This document shows positions 1-10,274 of a DNA stretch of 64,000 nt, piece after piece (the first letter of the stretch is position 1; each line of letters begins with the position of its first letter). Under the pieces are notes generated by a model. It saw only the letters and a list, made by a program, of their open reading frames with translations. It did no database searches and was not told the DNA's origin. Location: positions 1,080,820 through 1,144,819 of the forward strand of contig BCKT01000007.1 of the NCBI GenBank assembly GCA_003116875.1. The letters run 5' to 3'. The stretch comes from Takashimella koratensis (taxonomy: Eukaryota > Basidiomycota > Tremellomycetes > Trichosporonales > Tetragoniomycetaceae). Both the position numbers and the translations under genes were made by a program.

Positions 1-62
<62 letters not shown>
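1..62. other. Poly-G run at window start
   Basis: The first 62 bases are uninterrupted G, followed directly by normal complex sequence. No telomere-type repeat follows. An uninterrupted G homopolymer of this length is typical of two-colour sequencing artefacts or of an assembly end, so I read it as a contig terminus and not as biology. Confidence 0.75.
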
Positions 63-64
<2 letters not shown>

Positions 65-347
65 TGGCTGTTTCAGTCTTCAGGAGATGATGAGGAATGA
101 GAACTGGGGAATTTCAGGCTCTTGGTTGGATGTCTGTCTGCACCATCTATCTGGACACACAGTCGAGGCAAATAGGGCTAACAGATGATTGGTTGTAACA
201 TGGTGACCGAAAGTATGAACAAGTATTCAAGGTACAGAGTAAAGCATTGAGTCTGATGTGAAGGGGAGGATGGGGGAGACAAGGTAATGTCGAGTCGATA
301 GCGATATCCGAGCCGAAATGGTGTTGGTCGCTACGTGGGGGGAGTCC

Positions 348-1094
348 TCAATCCATATTCATTTTTCCTTCGGCGTCGATGTCGTCGGATGCTGGTTTGG
401 TCGCATTTTCCCCGGTTGCGGCAGTCGAAGAATCTTTGAACCACCAGTCCGATTGAAGATAATAATCAACAAGGTTGCCGTCGATATTGTTTCTCGGCTG
501 CCTGGAGAGAATCGCTCGAAGTACTCGTGCGTGCTGTTCTGCGTCGGACGTCTTGTCTTGAAGGTAGTCGTTGGCGAAAGCTGTATCGAAAAGGTCCTCC
601 AACTTCCCCATCACAATCTCCTCCTAAATGCGCAAATGGACCTTGCTTTCTTTTCGTTGAAAGGCGTTGATCATGCCTTTGTACTGTGTGCATGTGTAGT
701 TGACGAAGGGCGCAATGTCTTGATCGCTGTCTGTAAGCGAACGGAGACATTCAGTCCAACGCCGAAGGGTTTGGACGTCTCGTAGAGTTACCGCTGACGG
801 CCGGGTTCTTCGATCGACCAAGGTAGCAGAACTGTTCATGGTGTCTTGGAAAAAGGAATTGGCGTGAGTGTAGAAGTGACGATTGGTGTCTTGGAAAAAG
901 GAATTGGCGTGAGTGTAGAAGTGACGAGAAATGCTTTGATCTGTCAGGTAGGGGGCGAATACCAACCGCGCCATCTGGGCGGTCAGTTCATCGGCAGATC
1001 CCGCGACGAAGTTCATAAACGCCGTGAGACGTTGAACTTGATCGGAAAGTTCGTTGTACGAGTCAAGAGGACGTTTGGTCAGCCAGTAAGACAT
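348..1094 (-). pseudogene. Group A family copy A1, interrupted by an in-frame TAG
   Basis: Unrecognised protein family. The reading frame opens at an ATG (1092-1094) and runs 156 codons to a TAG at 624-626. The same frame then continues open for a further 90 or so codons to 348. The part after the stop still aligns with copy A2: QYKGMINAF before the stop matches QYRTFLNSF in A2, and SDAEQHARVLRAILS after it matches SQDERSLLRKSILN. The stop therefore lies inside the ancestral coding region. Codons also include two copies of a 15-residue block (HFYTHANSFFQDT core) from a 45-bp tandem duplication at 839-928. No domain of known function was recognised. The copy could still make a truncated 156-aa protein or a readthrough product. 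Confidence 0.6.
839..928. repeat. 2 x 45-bp tandem duplication inside A1
   Basis: Two adjacent 45-bp units (839-883 and 884-928) are identical except for the last base. Forty-five is a multiple of three, so the duplication adds 15 residues without changing frame. The near identity points to a recent event. Confidence 0.95.
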
Positions 1095-1875
1095 TTTGGG
1101 CGGTAGCGGACAGGTCTGGAGATCGGACGTGGGTCGATGATTGCAAAAAGTTGTCAGTGAACACTTGATAAGTCAGACGGATAAGTAAGACGAATGGCCT
1201 AACCAGGAGAGCTATTCTTAGCCGGGTGCTTTATAGGCTTTCCAACTGGCTCACACTTAGCCCTCCCCAAGGGTCTGCCATACCCTCTCACCTTTGTAGC
1301 TCAGCCTTTTAAAATAGCAAGCAGGACGAACGAACGTGCTTGATCTATCTTTCCCTCCCACCCCTTGACACAGACGCGCTTGAATCGGGAGAGCTCACCT
1401 TTGTGTTGACTGTCATCGCGGGGGCTGAGGTGCAGCCTGGGCCGGAGCTTGGCCGTGCTCGAGTGGATGCGGGGACAACCTTTGAAGCCTTTGTTGTCGA
1501 GGGTGAACCTTTCATGAGGATCGGCGCTGATGTTTTGAGAGCGAGAGGAGACAGACATTCACCACAGTCATAGGAGGGCGCCAGTTGCTAGTGTTTGATG
1601 CTGCAAGGCTGACCTCAGACCAGTGGTTGCTTGCGTAAGTGACGATTATGAGGTAGAGTTGGTCTCAGTCTCAGTGACTGTCAATACAGCTCAAGGAGCA
1701 GACTACTATCCCTCCGGGAGTTGAAGGTGTATGCGGTGAGATCATGCGTCGGTTAGAAATTCTGGTTTCAATGGGGGAGAGTGATACTATCCATTGGTAT
1801 GAAAATTTGTCTACCCCCTGACGCCTCCCTACAGAATATTAAATGTGAGTCTTCTCCTATGAAATGAATGAAGAC
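1095..1875. other. Spacer between A1 and A2
   Basis: About 780 bp with no convincing gene. Open frames of 77-85 codons on both strands at 1301-1573 overlap each other and show no similarity to the neighbouring family. The stretch should hold the A1 promoter and the A2 3' end. Confidence 0.5.
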
Positions 1876-2600
1876 TCAATCGTATAACAGCTCGTCATCG
1901 ATTGCATTTCCGAAAAGCGAGGGAGCCTTCACGTCCGACGGACAAAAGCGCGTTGTTGAACATCCCGTGTTTGACTCAATGTTTGAACGTCGTATCTCAT
2001 TCAAGCGGCTGTAGACAGCGGTGAAGGTGACTCCCTCACGAGGGGGACTGTTCAAAATTGACTTTCGAAGCAGACTCCTTTCGTCTTGACTTGGAGAGAA
2101 GATACACGCCACGTTGGTGATAGTAGCGACTTCTGTGAGAAGGCTCAGGTCCTCTTCATCAACGATCTTGGGGGAGATAAGACGGAAGCTATTGAGGAAG
2201 GTTCGGTACTGGCTACACAGCTCAGTGACAATCGGTTGAACGTTGTGATCCACCTGATCGAGAGTGTTTGACAGGACTTTAAGACCTGCGCGCCCTTCAT
2301 CCACAGGTCTGTAATTCTCAGCATAGAGCGGTCTTTCGTGTTCCACGATTTTTCGACGAGTTGATCATCTAGTTGCGCATGACCAGAAATAAACGGTCGA
2401 GCAAAGTCTGTGAGAGATTTGGCAACATTGGAAGAAAAATGTTCGCTCGGCTTTTCGTACTCGGAGGTGATCATGCTGTTTATCCTTGCCAGGTTGTCGA
2501 CGAGACCCTGGGAATCCTGCTCATCAAGCATTGTGAGGGTTGAAGAAGTCGCACAATGTTGAGTGGATGATATAGCAGTGCTTGAGATAGTGCTTGTCAT
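1876..2600 (-). pseudogene. Group A family copy A2, single-base frameshift
   Basis: Unrecognised family protein. The N-terminal frame starts at ATG 2598-2600 (MTSTISSTAISST) and includes RPFISGHAQLDDQLVEK. The C-terminal frame resumes with VEHERPLYAENYRP and runs to 1876. The family core in A5 reads LDDETIEGDETRLYYASYAN, so the two halves belong together. The change of frame falls at a run of five T (2349-2353, A on the coding strand), where one more base would join them. There is no GT-AG pair for an intron here. It is either a true frameshift or a homopolymer sequencing error. About 240 residues in total. Confidence 0.6.
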
Positions 2601-3082
2601 GATGTGGAGTAAAAGGTGAGAGATGAAAAATGATGACCGGTTTGGCGTTGGCGGTATACAACCAATCGGAAAATCAATCAAGCGAACGGGAGCAGACGGT
2701 GCACATTTGAAGCTCCCTTTCAGCGACATAACCAAGGGTAAAGCTGGATGTAAGGACAGACGCGTACTCGACGGCGAGACCGACCACTTCTGACGGCATA
2801 CCTTTCAACCACATCTGGTCCCGAGAAAACAAAGGTAGAGTTGACTCCGACTTCCGCATTCACAATCTGCTTACTTTTGCCCCCAGTCGACCCTCTCCTT
2901 GCAGGCCAAAGTGCTTTCTGGACGGCAGCTTTCACCTGCATACTGTAATAGTGAAGATCGAAAGTACGATATCGGAGCACATGTGTGTTTGTGTGGTATG
3001 CATGGGATCAGTGTTGAACATTGAAGCGAGATGTAAGAGCATCAGAACTGCATAGACTCCAACTACGGTCGCCGAAGGGGTG
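2601..3082. other. Spacer between A2 and A3
   Basis: Roughly 480 bp without a supported gene. It should hold the A2 promoter and the 3' end of A3. Nothing else was recognised. Confidence 0.45.
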
Positions 3083-3780
3083 TTACGTGAGTGTTGAGAC
3101 CGACGGTCCCGTCCACTCCTCCCAAAGCGCATCGATCTCGCCCAGATCGAACCTCACATCCCCCAACGTCTTCAGAACCGACTTCTCAGAAGGGTCCACA
3201 ACGGTCTCGAAGGCATCTTCCAAGACTCGCTTTTGGGTCTCATTAATCTCGCCTTTGGGTAAGCCTAACTCTTTGCTGAGGACCCAATTGATCCAAGCGG
3301 CAATTCCAAGTGTCCGGACGTCTCCTTCGAGCAGCTTGTCATCCAATGTGAAGGCCTTGATAGTTTTGGCCATTTTGGTCTCCTCGTTTGCCGCTCGGGT
3401 CAGCTGGCGATACCCGTCGCAAAGAAATTTGACAAACGGCTTGGCGCTAGGGTTTACGCTGTTCGAAATGTCGGTGTGTTTACTTAGACAGTTGGCGAAG
3501 ACAAATGTCCGCTCGACGGGGCTAAGGAAACACACCTGAGTCGTAATCGTTTCAAATAACTTGGAGCTGTCAGAAGAGCCTGTGAGCTGGTTAACCATTC
3601 TCACAAAGACTTCAGGAGAGTTCAGAGTTCCAGACCGCGCTGCTTGTTCCGTCTTCACCAACACTTGGAGTTTCCCTCCAGGTCGGCTCCACTAAACTCT
3701 ACCCAGTCCTTGTCACTCTCAACGATCGATGCGGAACAGCTGTCATGTTCTTGATTGGTGTAATGATGTTACTGTAGTGA
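3083..3780 (-). pseudogene. Group A family copy A3, probably frameshifted near the N-terminus
   Basis: Unrecognised family protein. A long frame (3083-3664) carries the family core: FVKFLCDGYRQL, then LDDKLLEGDVRTLGIAAWIN, then ETQKRVLEDAFE, then TLGDVRFDLGEIDALWEEW. These correspond to SLCAGYRSI, LDDETIEGDETRLYYASYAN, ETRKRVVETS and TLGKVERDLGENQSTWEG in A5. This frame has no ATG before an upstream stop. A second frame just upstream encodes SIVESDKDWVEFSGADLEG, which resembles the A5 segment around DESWAEK. The two meet near a CCC run (3674-3676), where one extra base would restore the frame. The true start was not located. Confidence 0.55.
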
Positions 3781-3995
3781 AGACTGGTGGAGATCATACC
3801 TGACGACTATGGGCGGCTGGGGACATCAGCTATGGACACGCGGCTGTCTCGATCTCGGTCTCGGGCTCGGGCTCAAACGTCTCTCGACAAAGGATCATCG
3901 GTTGTCAAAGGATACATCAAAAGAGGCTTTTCAGAGGGCCGCGGACAGCACCGGACTGATGTGTGGGAACCGGTTGGAAAGATATACAAGACTTC

Positions 3996-4685
3996 CTAAG
4001 CTTGGATACCGAGCAGACCGTTTTCCGAGCCCTTTCTGCACAGTCTGCAGGGTAGTGGCGACTCTGGGTGGCTAGTGAGGGTAGGCATACCCATAACACT
4101 TCCAACCACACTAATTCTGGTTTGCCCAACAGCCTCGGCAGTAACATCTTCCATGCCGCGGAGGATCACATTCGTCCATGAGGCGATATAAAGCCGAGTC
4201 TCGTCGCCGTCAATTATATCGCTATCCAGCCGAAAGGCCCTATCGGTCACTTCGCACTTTGAATCATGTTGCGGTATCGGTTGCGCAAGGAATCAAGAAA
4301 CAGTCTTCGAAGAACTCATACGCCCGCGTAGAACTGAATGGTTCCTCAGATATTCGGCATACTGGTGGACTTTGTCGAGAGGGGGACGATGAGAATGTTG
4401 ACCGGTGGTCGAGTTCAATAATGCGGTGACTATTTCGGTTTGCTTGTCTTCCGAGAAGAACGGGGAGTCCGCTAGATCATTCACAGTCGACACAAATCCT
4501 TTGGAAGAGGTTTTTACCCCATTCCTCACTCCTTCTTCCCACATCTTCAAGGCGAGCAGTTTCTTAACCACCTCTTCTTCGCTCAGCTCCAGTGACAAGT
4601 CGTCGGTCGTAACCAGTGTGGTAGTGTTCGGAGGCAGCCTGGGTGTCTGTGTGGGTGTGAGGTCAGTCTCGTCATCTGTCGACAC
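3996..4685 (-). pseudogene. Group A family copy A4, several frameshifts
   Basis: Unrecognised family protein, clearly decayed. The first frame (4685 to 4293) starts with MSTDDETDLTPTQ and contains GFVSTVNDLADSPFFSEDKQ and YAEYLRNHSVLRG, matching IETVNDLTTNCVFTEEEQ and SAQYLRNHASSRG of A5. It ends at TGA 4293-4295. The next homologous piece (SLRNRYRNMIQSAK, compare SLCAGYRSIVRDANEE) is in another frame. A third frame resumes with VTDRAFRLDSDIIDGDETRLY at about 4250, next to an apparent small deletion. The C-terminal 40 residues no longer resemble the family. At least two independent frame changes make a sequencing error an unlikely explanation. Confidence 0.75.
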
Positions 4686-4931
4686 GCTGTTCTGTGGTTA
4701 GGGTAGAGAAAGAGCGGATTGCAAAGTCTTGAGGGTGGGGTTCAAGTTTTTGCCAAATGTTAGACTGCTGTGGGAAGTGTAAGCGTGATACAAAGGATTT
4801 CACACCCCTGAGGTAAAGGAAGGTAAAACGTACAAAGGATTGGTCTCGTCATAAGAGGTATAACCGCCTACATGCGGTACAGTACGTTTTTCTACGCTGT
4901 GAACTAGTGGTTTCCAAGTCAAAACGAAATC

Positions 4932-5639
4932 TTACAAACCTTCCCATGTGCTCTGATTCTCTCCGAGATCTCTCTCCACCTTCCCGAGGGTATCAAATAT
5001 CAACCCTATAGGAGGAGCGACCGAGCTAGCCATAGAGGTTTCCACCACCCTTTTACGAGTCTCAACGATCGCTTCGTCTGTGATAAAACTGACTCTCTGG
5101 AGAGCGAGGTTCGCATACGAAGCGTAGTAGAGTCGTGTCTCGTCCCCTTCGATAGTCTCGTCATCGAGCCTAAACGCCTCCTCGGTGACCTCCTCATTGG
5201 CGTCTCGGACGATGCTACGGTACCCAGCGCACAAAGAATCGGTGAACGGTCGAGAACTAGCGTTCACTGAACCGCGACTCGAGGCGTGGTTTCTCAAGTA
5301 TTGGGCCGATTGACACACCCTGTCGAGTGGCGAGTAAATCGAAAGTTGTTTGTTCGTCGAATCAAATAGAGTGGTGATGAATCTGCTTTGCTCCTCCTCG
5401 GTGAAGACGCAATTGGTTGTGAGGTCGTTAACAGTCTCGATAAAAATATCAGGACCTTCTCCTGCTCTGGACCTCGCTCCTGCTTCCGCAACCGTCAAGG
5501 CTCGCATCTTCTCCGCCCAGCTCTCATCGCCAGATTCGGTGGAGGAGTCCTCAGTGACGACTACCGAGCTCGAGGTCAAGACAGGGGTCAACCCCATGGC
5601 GATGTCGATCTCAGTGCAAGTGAACGCCTGACTGGTCAT
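4932..5639 (-). CDS. Group A family protein A5, the only clearly intact group A copy
   Basis: Single-exon 235-aa protein from ATG 5637-5639 with no recognised domain. In order it has a Ser/Thr/Asp-rich N-terminus (to about residue 60), a helical segment with FIETVNDLTTNCVFTEEEQ, a segment SAQYLRNHASSRG, then SLCAGYRSIVRDANEE, then the family core LDDETIEGDETRLYYASYAN, and a C-terminal helix with TLGKVERDLGENQSTWEGL. There is no signal peptide or membrane segment. It reads towards the contig end, like all its paralogues. Residues shared with the broken copies A1-A4 show it is a real coding gene. Function unknown. Confidence 0.75.
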   Translation of the reverse strand: MTSQAFTCTEIDIAMGLTPVLTSSSVVVTEDSSTESGDESWAEKMRALTVAEAGARSRAGEGPDIFIETVNDLTTNCVFTEEEQSRFITTLFDSTNKQLSIYSPLDRVCQSAQYLRNHASSRGSVNASSRPFTDSLCAGYRSIVRDANEEVTEEAFRLDDETIEGDETRLYYASYANLALQRVSFITDEAIVETRKRVVETSMASSVAPPIGLIFDTLGKVERDLGENQSTWEGL

Positions 5640-6013
5640 GTTGCGCTGTCAAAATGGGTGGAGGTAAGTTGTGGGTCGTCCTGGGTTTATGGCTTCCTAG
5701 ATACACTGGGATTCTTGTCAAATCAGCTCTAGCCAGTCGTGTGAAAGGAAGCCTTGTCAGAACCCCGTCGAGGTAAAGGATAGTCACGGGGCAAAAGATC
5801 GGCTTCTCCTTTCAGTGCATTGAGACGGCTTGGATCCCCATACCTCTAGAGCTGGCAATGATCAGACACATTTGTGAGCGGTGGTGTAACGCATGGAGCA
5901 TACACAAACGACAATGCCACATACAGGTACATGTCTCTTCAGTATCTACAAAGCTACACGGATGTACAGTACATGCACAACAAGGATCGATCCAAACATA
6001 ACCGTGAAGACCA
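5640..6013. other. Spacer between A5 and FIG4
   Basis: About 370 bp holding the A5 promoter and the FIG4 3' end. No further gene was seen. Confidence 0.5.
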
Positions 6014-9000
6014 TCACACCACCTCACCCGCTATCCGACTCTTGACCGAATTCTCATAAATCTGAATCGTAGCTTTCGATACATCATACTCTGCAGCTAT
6101 CATATTCCCATACTGCCCTGCCGAAGCCGCCGTGAGATCCGCCAACGTCTGATCGACTTGTTCCCCTGCTGAGAAGTGTTGAGCCCGGAGGTAAAGTTGG
6201 AGGTCTTGCGGTTCTCCAATAGTCTGCGTCAATAATTCGTCGGCGTGGTAATGCGTGTACCTAGACCACTGTCAGTTTCTGATTTAACTCTGTGTTGAAG
6301 GTGGGTCGAAGTAGCACTCACCAATCGTACTCGTTAATGCGCTGATCCATATCTGGTGGATCGAGAAGATTCGCAATCTGCACCTCTACGTCACTCGGTT
6401 CCGCCCTCGAATGGCTCTCGGGTGTCCGTGCTGGTGTTTTATCCCCTCCATCCGCATTCTTATCCGCCCACCTCCTTGTACTCCGCCTCGTCTTGGGCGT
6501 CGACGTCGTCGGTGACCCCAGCTCGATCGGGACCCGGGTTTCAAAGGGACTATAGTCGTCGTGCTTGGGCCGGTGGAGTGCGAACCTCCCCGTCGAGTTC
6601 ATGGTGTATGCGTAGAGTCGGGCGAATTGGGATAAGATGTGGGGTTTATAGTATTCACGATAGACGGGGGAGCTGGTCGCTAGTGCGCCGAGGCTGGGAG
6701 GGATCAAGTGTGAAGGTGTGAACCATTGGCGGTAATGAGGACGGTCCATGGTATATGTCGGGGGCTGGGGCTCGACACCGAGCTGTCAAAGATGTGTCAG
6801 CTGTAACTCAACAGGATGGTAGTTGTAGCTGACGAAAAGGTTGATTGCAGCTTGCTTGTCGGCGTCTAGCACATTAGCTTTGAGCCATTCACAATGCATT
6901 TACTCACCCAGCATGGAGTTGTTGTAGAAGCGTCGAATGTTTTCTGAGATGGAATTAGACCCGACACTTTACTGATGACCCACCGAGAAGATCGCGCGAG
7001 TGACTACTCCACTGTGTCGCCTTCGTTCGTCGATACGTCTCGACTCGATTGACCAACGCGCTACCAGTATATTGCCATGCCAGAGCTGATCGATGTTAGC
7101 TATTTCATAGTGATAGCGGCGTGAGATGCAACGTACTGTCTCCATGGTCGTGATACATCTGTTGTATTGTCAGCTCATAAAGTCTCTCTCGCGGCATTCC
7201 TGTAGCTTACCTCGGTCAAGACGTCGACAGCGTCACAAGCGAACGGCAGGAACGGACTACTCAGCATCCCTAGGGCGTACAACTGGTGCCCAAACGCTCG
7301 CTTCGCAATTGCAAACTGAGCCGCGTTGGTTCGGTCTAGGCAGTCAACACAATTTACGCGAAGGATACCACATTGGAGTAATGGTGTGGTACGATGTGGG
7401 CCGGTGCTAGAGAGATCAGCCAAAGAAAGGTTGATGGTTGCTCACCCTCCCTCGTTGCGGGCTGGACCGCCGTGGAAGAAATTGGTTGATTGCAAGCTCT
7501 CTTCACAGACATCTTCGAGAAGACCCATGACATCTTGATGTCGACTGTTGAGGCGAGTCAGCTCCAACCTTGCTTTTCGTTCGCTAGCTTCAACTCACTT
7601 CTTCGCAGCCTGAGCCATGTCCCAAGCGATGTACCGCATCTTCTTTCCCTCTGGTAAAAACTGGTTCAAGTACTCGACACATTGCCCGTACTCTGACAAC
7701 AGCTTCATCTCTCTCGGGACCGACTCTTTGCTCTTGATGAGGTTGAGGATGAAGATGGGGGGACCATATCGGCCCAGAAGGTCATCAAAGTGTTTCGCTG
7801 CTGGCGTGTAAAACGGGTCTTTGATGGTGACTGCCAGCGGTATTAGCCTTGCGAGTTGACACTCTTTGGGAGGGGACATACTCACTCTCGATTGGCGGCT
7901 TGGGAGTCATCTGGTTGGCCTCTTGATGCCACATGACGGGGATACTACCGCGGTACTGCACAAAACTCGTGTATCCGCCATATCCCGATCCAAAGTCTGA
8001 AATCGCTTCGTCTTTCGTTCGCATTCCAAACGGGGTCGCCAAGGGTTCAGACACACTGGCAGGGGTGTTAGACAACGAACGATCCGAAATGGGGTGCACG
8101 CTATGAGTACAACCCACATCTGCTCCGTCTCAACTTCGTTGGCTACGTGCCCCTGGACCGCAAGTCAGTCTCGGCTTGTCATGTTTTGAATTCATGAACT
8201 CACGTGTTCATTTGCACCACGAGTCAGGAACCTCGCACCGGCGTAGTGCCTCGACCGACGGGCAATCAAAGTCAGATAAACGGTCCGAGTGAACACGCTG
8301 ATCTCTACCACATTGTCAGCGTCTCCTTTCCATTGCGGGATCGACCGCAAGACCTACTAGCCTGGTCGACAAAGCCGTGGATCAGAGGCAACACCCATCT
8401 GCTCCGCCCTTTTGGCTCTTCCAGATCAAAAGCCGGTGCGAGGAGGTGATGATTCCACATGACACGAGTGTTCCACCCTCGCTCACTGGCGGGGACGGTC
8501 AAATTTTTCTGCAACGTGTTCGTGATATCGTAAGAGTAACTGCAACAGCCGTCAGTGAAAGCCCGCGGCCGTCACCTGGCGTAATGGACTGACGAGAAGT
8601 AAAAGTTCTTGGATAGATCGACTTGTTGGAAAGTGCTGAGAAGCTTGGCTTCGTGACTTGATCGCTCAGCCTTGTTTGCAATGGTCAACAGCTGTTGGGA
8701 GGCGTTAGCGTCTGCACATTAATGAAGGCTATTACACAATGCTCACCGTTGTTTCGTCGCAATGGTAAACTGGCATAGTCAGTATCGGCAAGACGAGGTT
8801 TACCCACTATAGTGACCCCCCAATAGGCCGACCACGGAGCGCTTGGTGATGAGGATCAGGTACCATGTCCCAGTGAACCGCACAAATCCAACGATTCCGC
8901 TGCGTTGCAATCAGCGCACGTCCTCATGATTCCACCGGCGACTCACTGAAACTCAAGCACCTTCTCCAAACCGCCTTGACTCTTGTTTCCATCTTGAACC

Positions 9001-9475
9001 ATACGCAAGAGCAAGTCTAGCTCTGCCGAGTCGTACGTTGTCGTGTCCTCAACGACATTGAGTACGGACGGGTCAGTTCGATCGATTTTGAGTACTCGAT
9101 GAGTATCGCCTGTCGACGCGGTAATGTAGAAGCGGCTAGACACAGCTTAGCGACCAAGACAAAATAAAACAAAACTGTGCATGTGACCTACCTCCTCGTC
9201 TCGAAGAGGGTGAACTTGGACAGTGAGTTGAGCGCGGTCGGGTCATCATCGTCCTCGCTCGGTTGCGGGTCGTAATGTACTGCCCGATCCCGCTGTTCGA
9301 CTATGGGTACAACGCTGGCATTCCCGGTGTGGACGCTGCTCGAACCATCTCCAGTGGGCGGAGACTGGGGAGGGAGAGGGGTAGCCAGCTGACTGGGAGC
9401 TTGGGACTGGGCTTGGGCTGGAGGTGATGTCGTGTTAGCTTGGGCAGACTCTGCGGTCGCCGGGTTGGCCGACAT
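6014..9475 (-). CDS. FIG4: Sac-domain polyphosphoinositide phosphatase, Fig4 type
   Basis: Fig4 removes the 5-phosphate of PI(3,5)P2 at the vacuole/endosome membrane, working in the Fab1-Vac14 complex. The start is ATG 9473-9475. Exon 1 (9475-9192) ends in FETR and joins exon 2 (9135-8947) to give [11 protein letters not shown], followed by [12 protein letters not shown], the conserved Fig4 N-terminal Sac region. The catalytic CX5R motif is visible at about 7320-7380 as [12 protein letters not shown] followed by [18 protein letters not shown]. The C-terminal part has [14 protein letters not shown] and SPFETRVP, as in Fig4 but not Sac1. There is no C-terminal membrane anchor, also as expected for Fig4. 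Ten or more introns. An acidic/Pro-rich N-terminal extension of about 80 residues precedes the domain. It diverges from the alpha-arrestin gene. Confidence 0.9.
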
Positions 9476-10274
9476 GCAGGTCGGATTTTGTTTGGTCACG
9501 AGGTAGGGATGATCGACGGGAAGCGATGGAGAGCGCGTGAGGTGTTCAGTCGGGCGGTCGGCAAGTCGGCACGAGTCGGGAATGGGACGGATGAGCTAGA
9601 GACACGTGTGGGTTCAGCTGATCGCAGGCGACGAATCGGAGCAGGTCGCTGGTGGTGCGGGCGGGTTGAAGCGGGTTGGATAGGGTTGTTGTTGCCAAGA
9701 GAAGGGGGGGCTCGTACGGTGCAAGCGAGGCTCGACTCAGGAAACCACCACGCGCCAGCGGACATAAGCGAAAGGTTGAGGGACTAATGCAGCCCTGGAG
9801 CAATTCCTAATGCCATTCCTAATCGGCGACCGTGCCATCCTAATCACTCAGGCGAAGGCGTGATAGGTCCAAAATTTCCTGAAAAATTATGACTGGACGG
9901 ATCTCGCGCGGTACGGGGGCCCTTATCTGCAACTCTCACCACTCCCCACTCCCCCACTTGCTCTCTACCCCACCACACACCACCTACTCTGGCCTGTGCA
10001 TAGACAAAGACCTTACCACGACACGCCTCTACTTGCCAGTGCAAACGACCTCCCCTCATCGCCGACTCCTTCTTCCGTGGCTCATGGTCTTGTCTGGAGA
10101 TTCTTTTTTTGGACCAGGCTCGTGACTGGTTCTCGCTCTGCGTCCTTTGCGCCCGCCTCACCTCGTCCGCTCTTGATCAGCACTCCCTTGTCTTCCCATC
10201 CATCCACAACAGACTCATCTTCCCCCTCCATCCCCACAACCTCGCCCCTCTACCCTCTCATATAATTCGGCACC
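9476..10274. promoter_or_regulatory. Divergent promoter, FIG4 / alpha-arrestin
   Basis: An 800-bp intergenic stretch between two genes transcribed away from each other. The right half (from about 9930) is strongly pyrimidine-rich on the + strand, a pattern common before fungal start codons. No protein-like reading frame is credible, and no specific factor site was recognised. Confidence 0.6.

Noticed and set aside
1..62. Telomere or G-quadruplex element
   Set aside because: A pure G homopolymer with no T or A is not a telomere repeat and is best explained as an artefact at a contig end.
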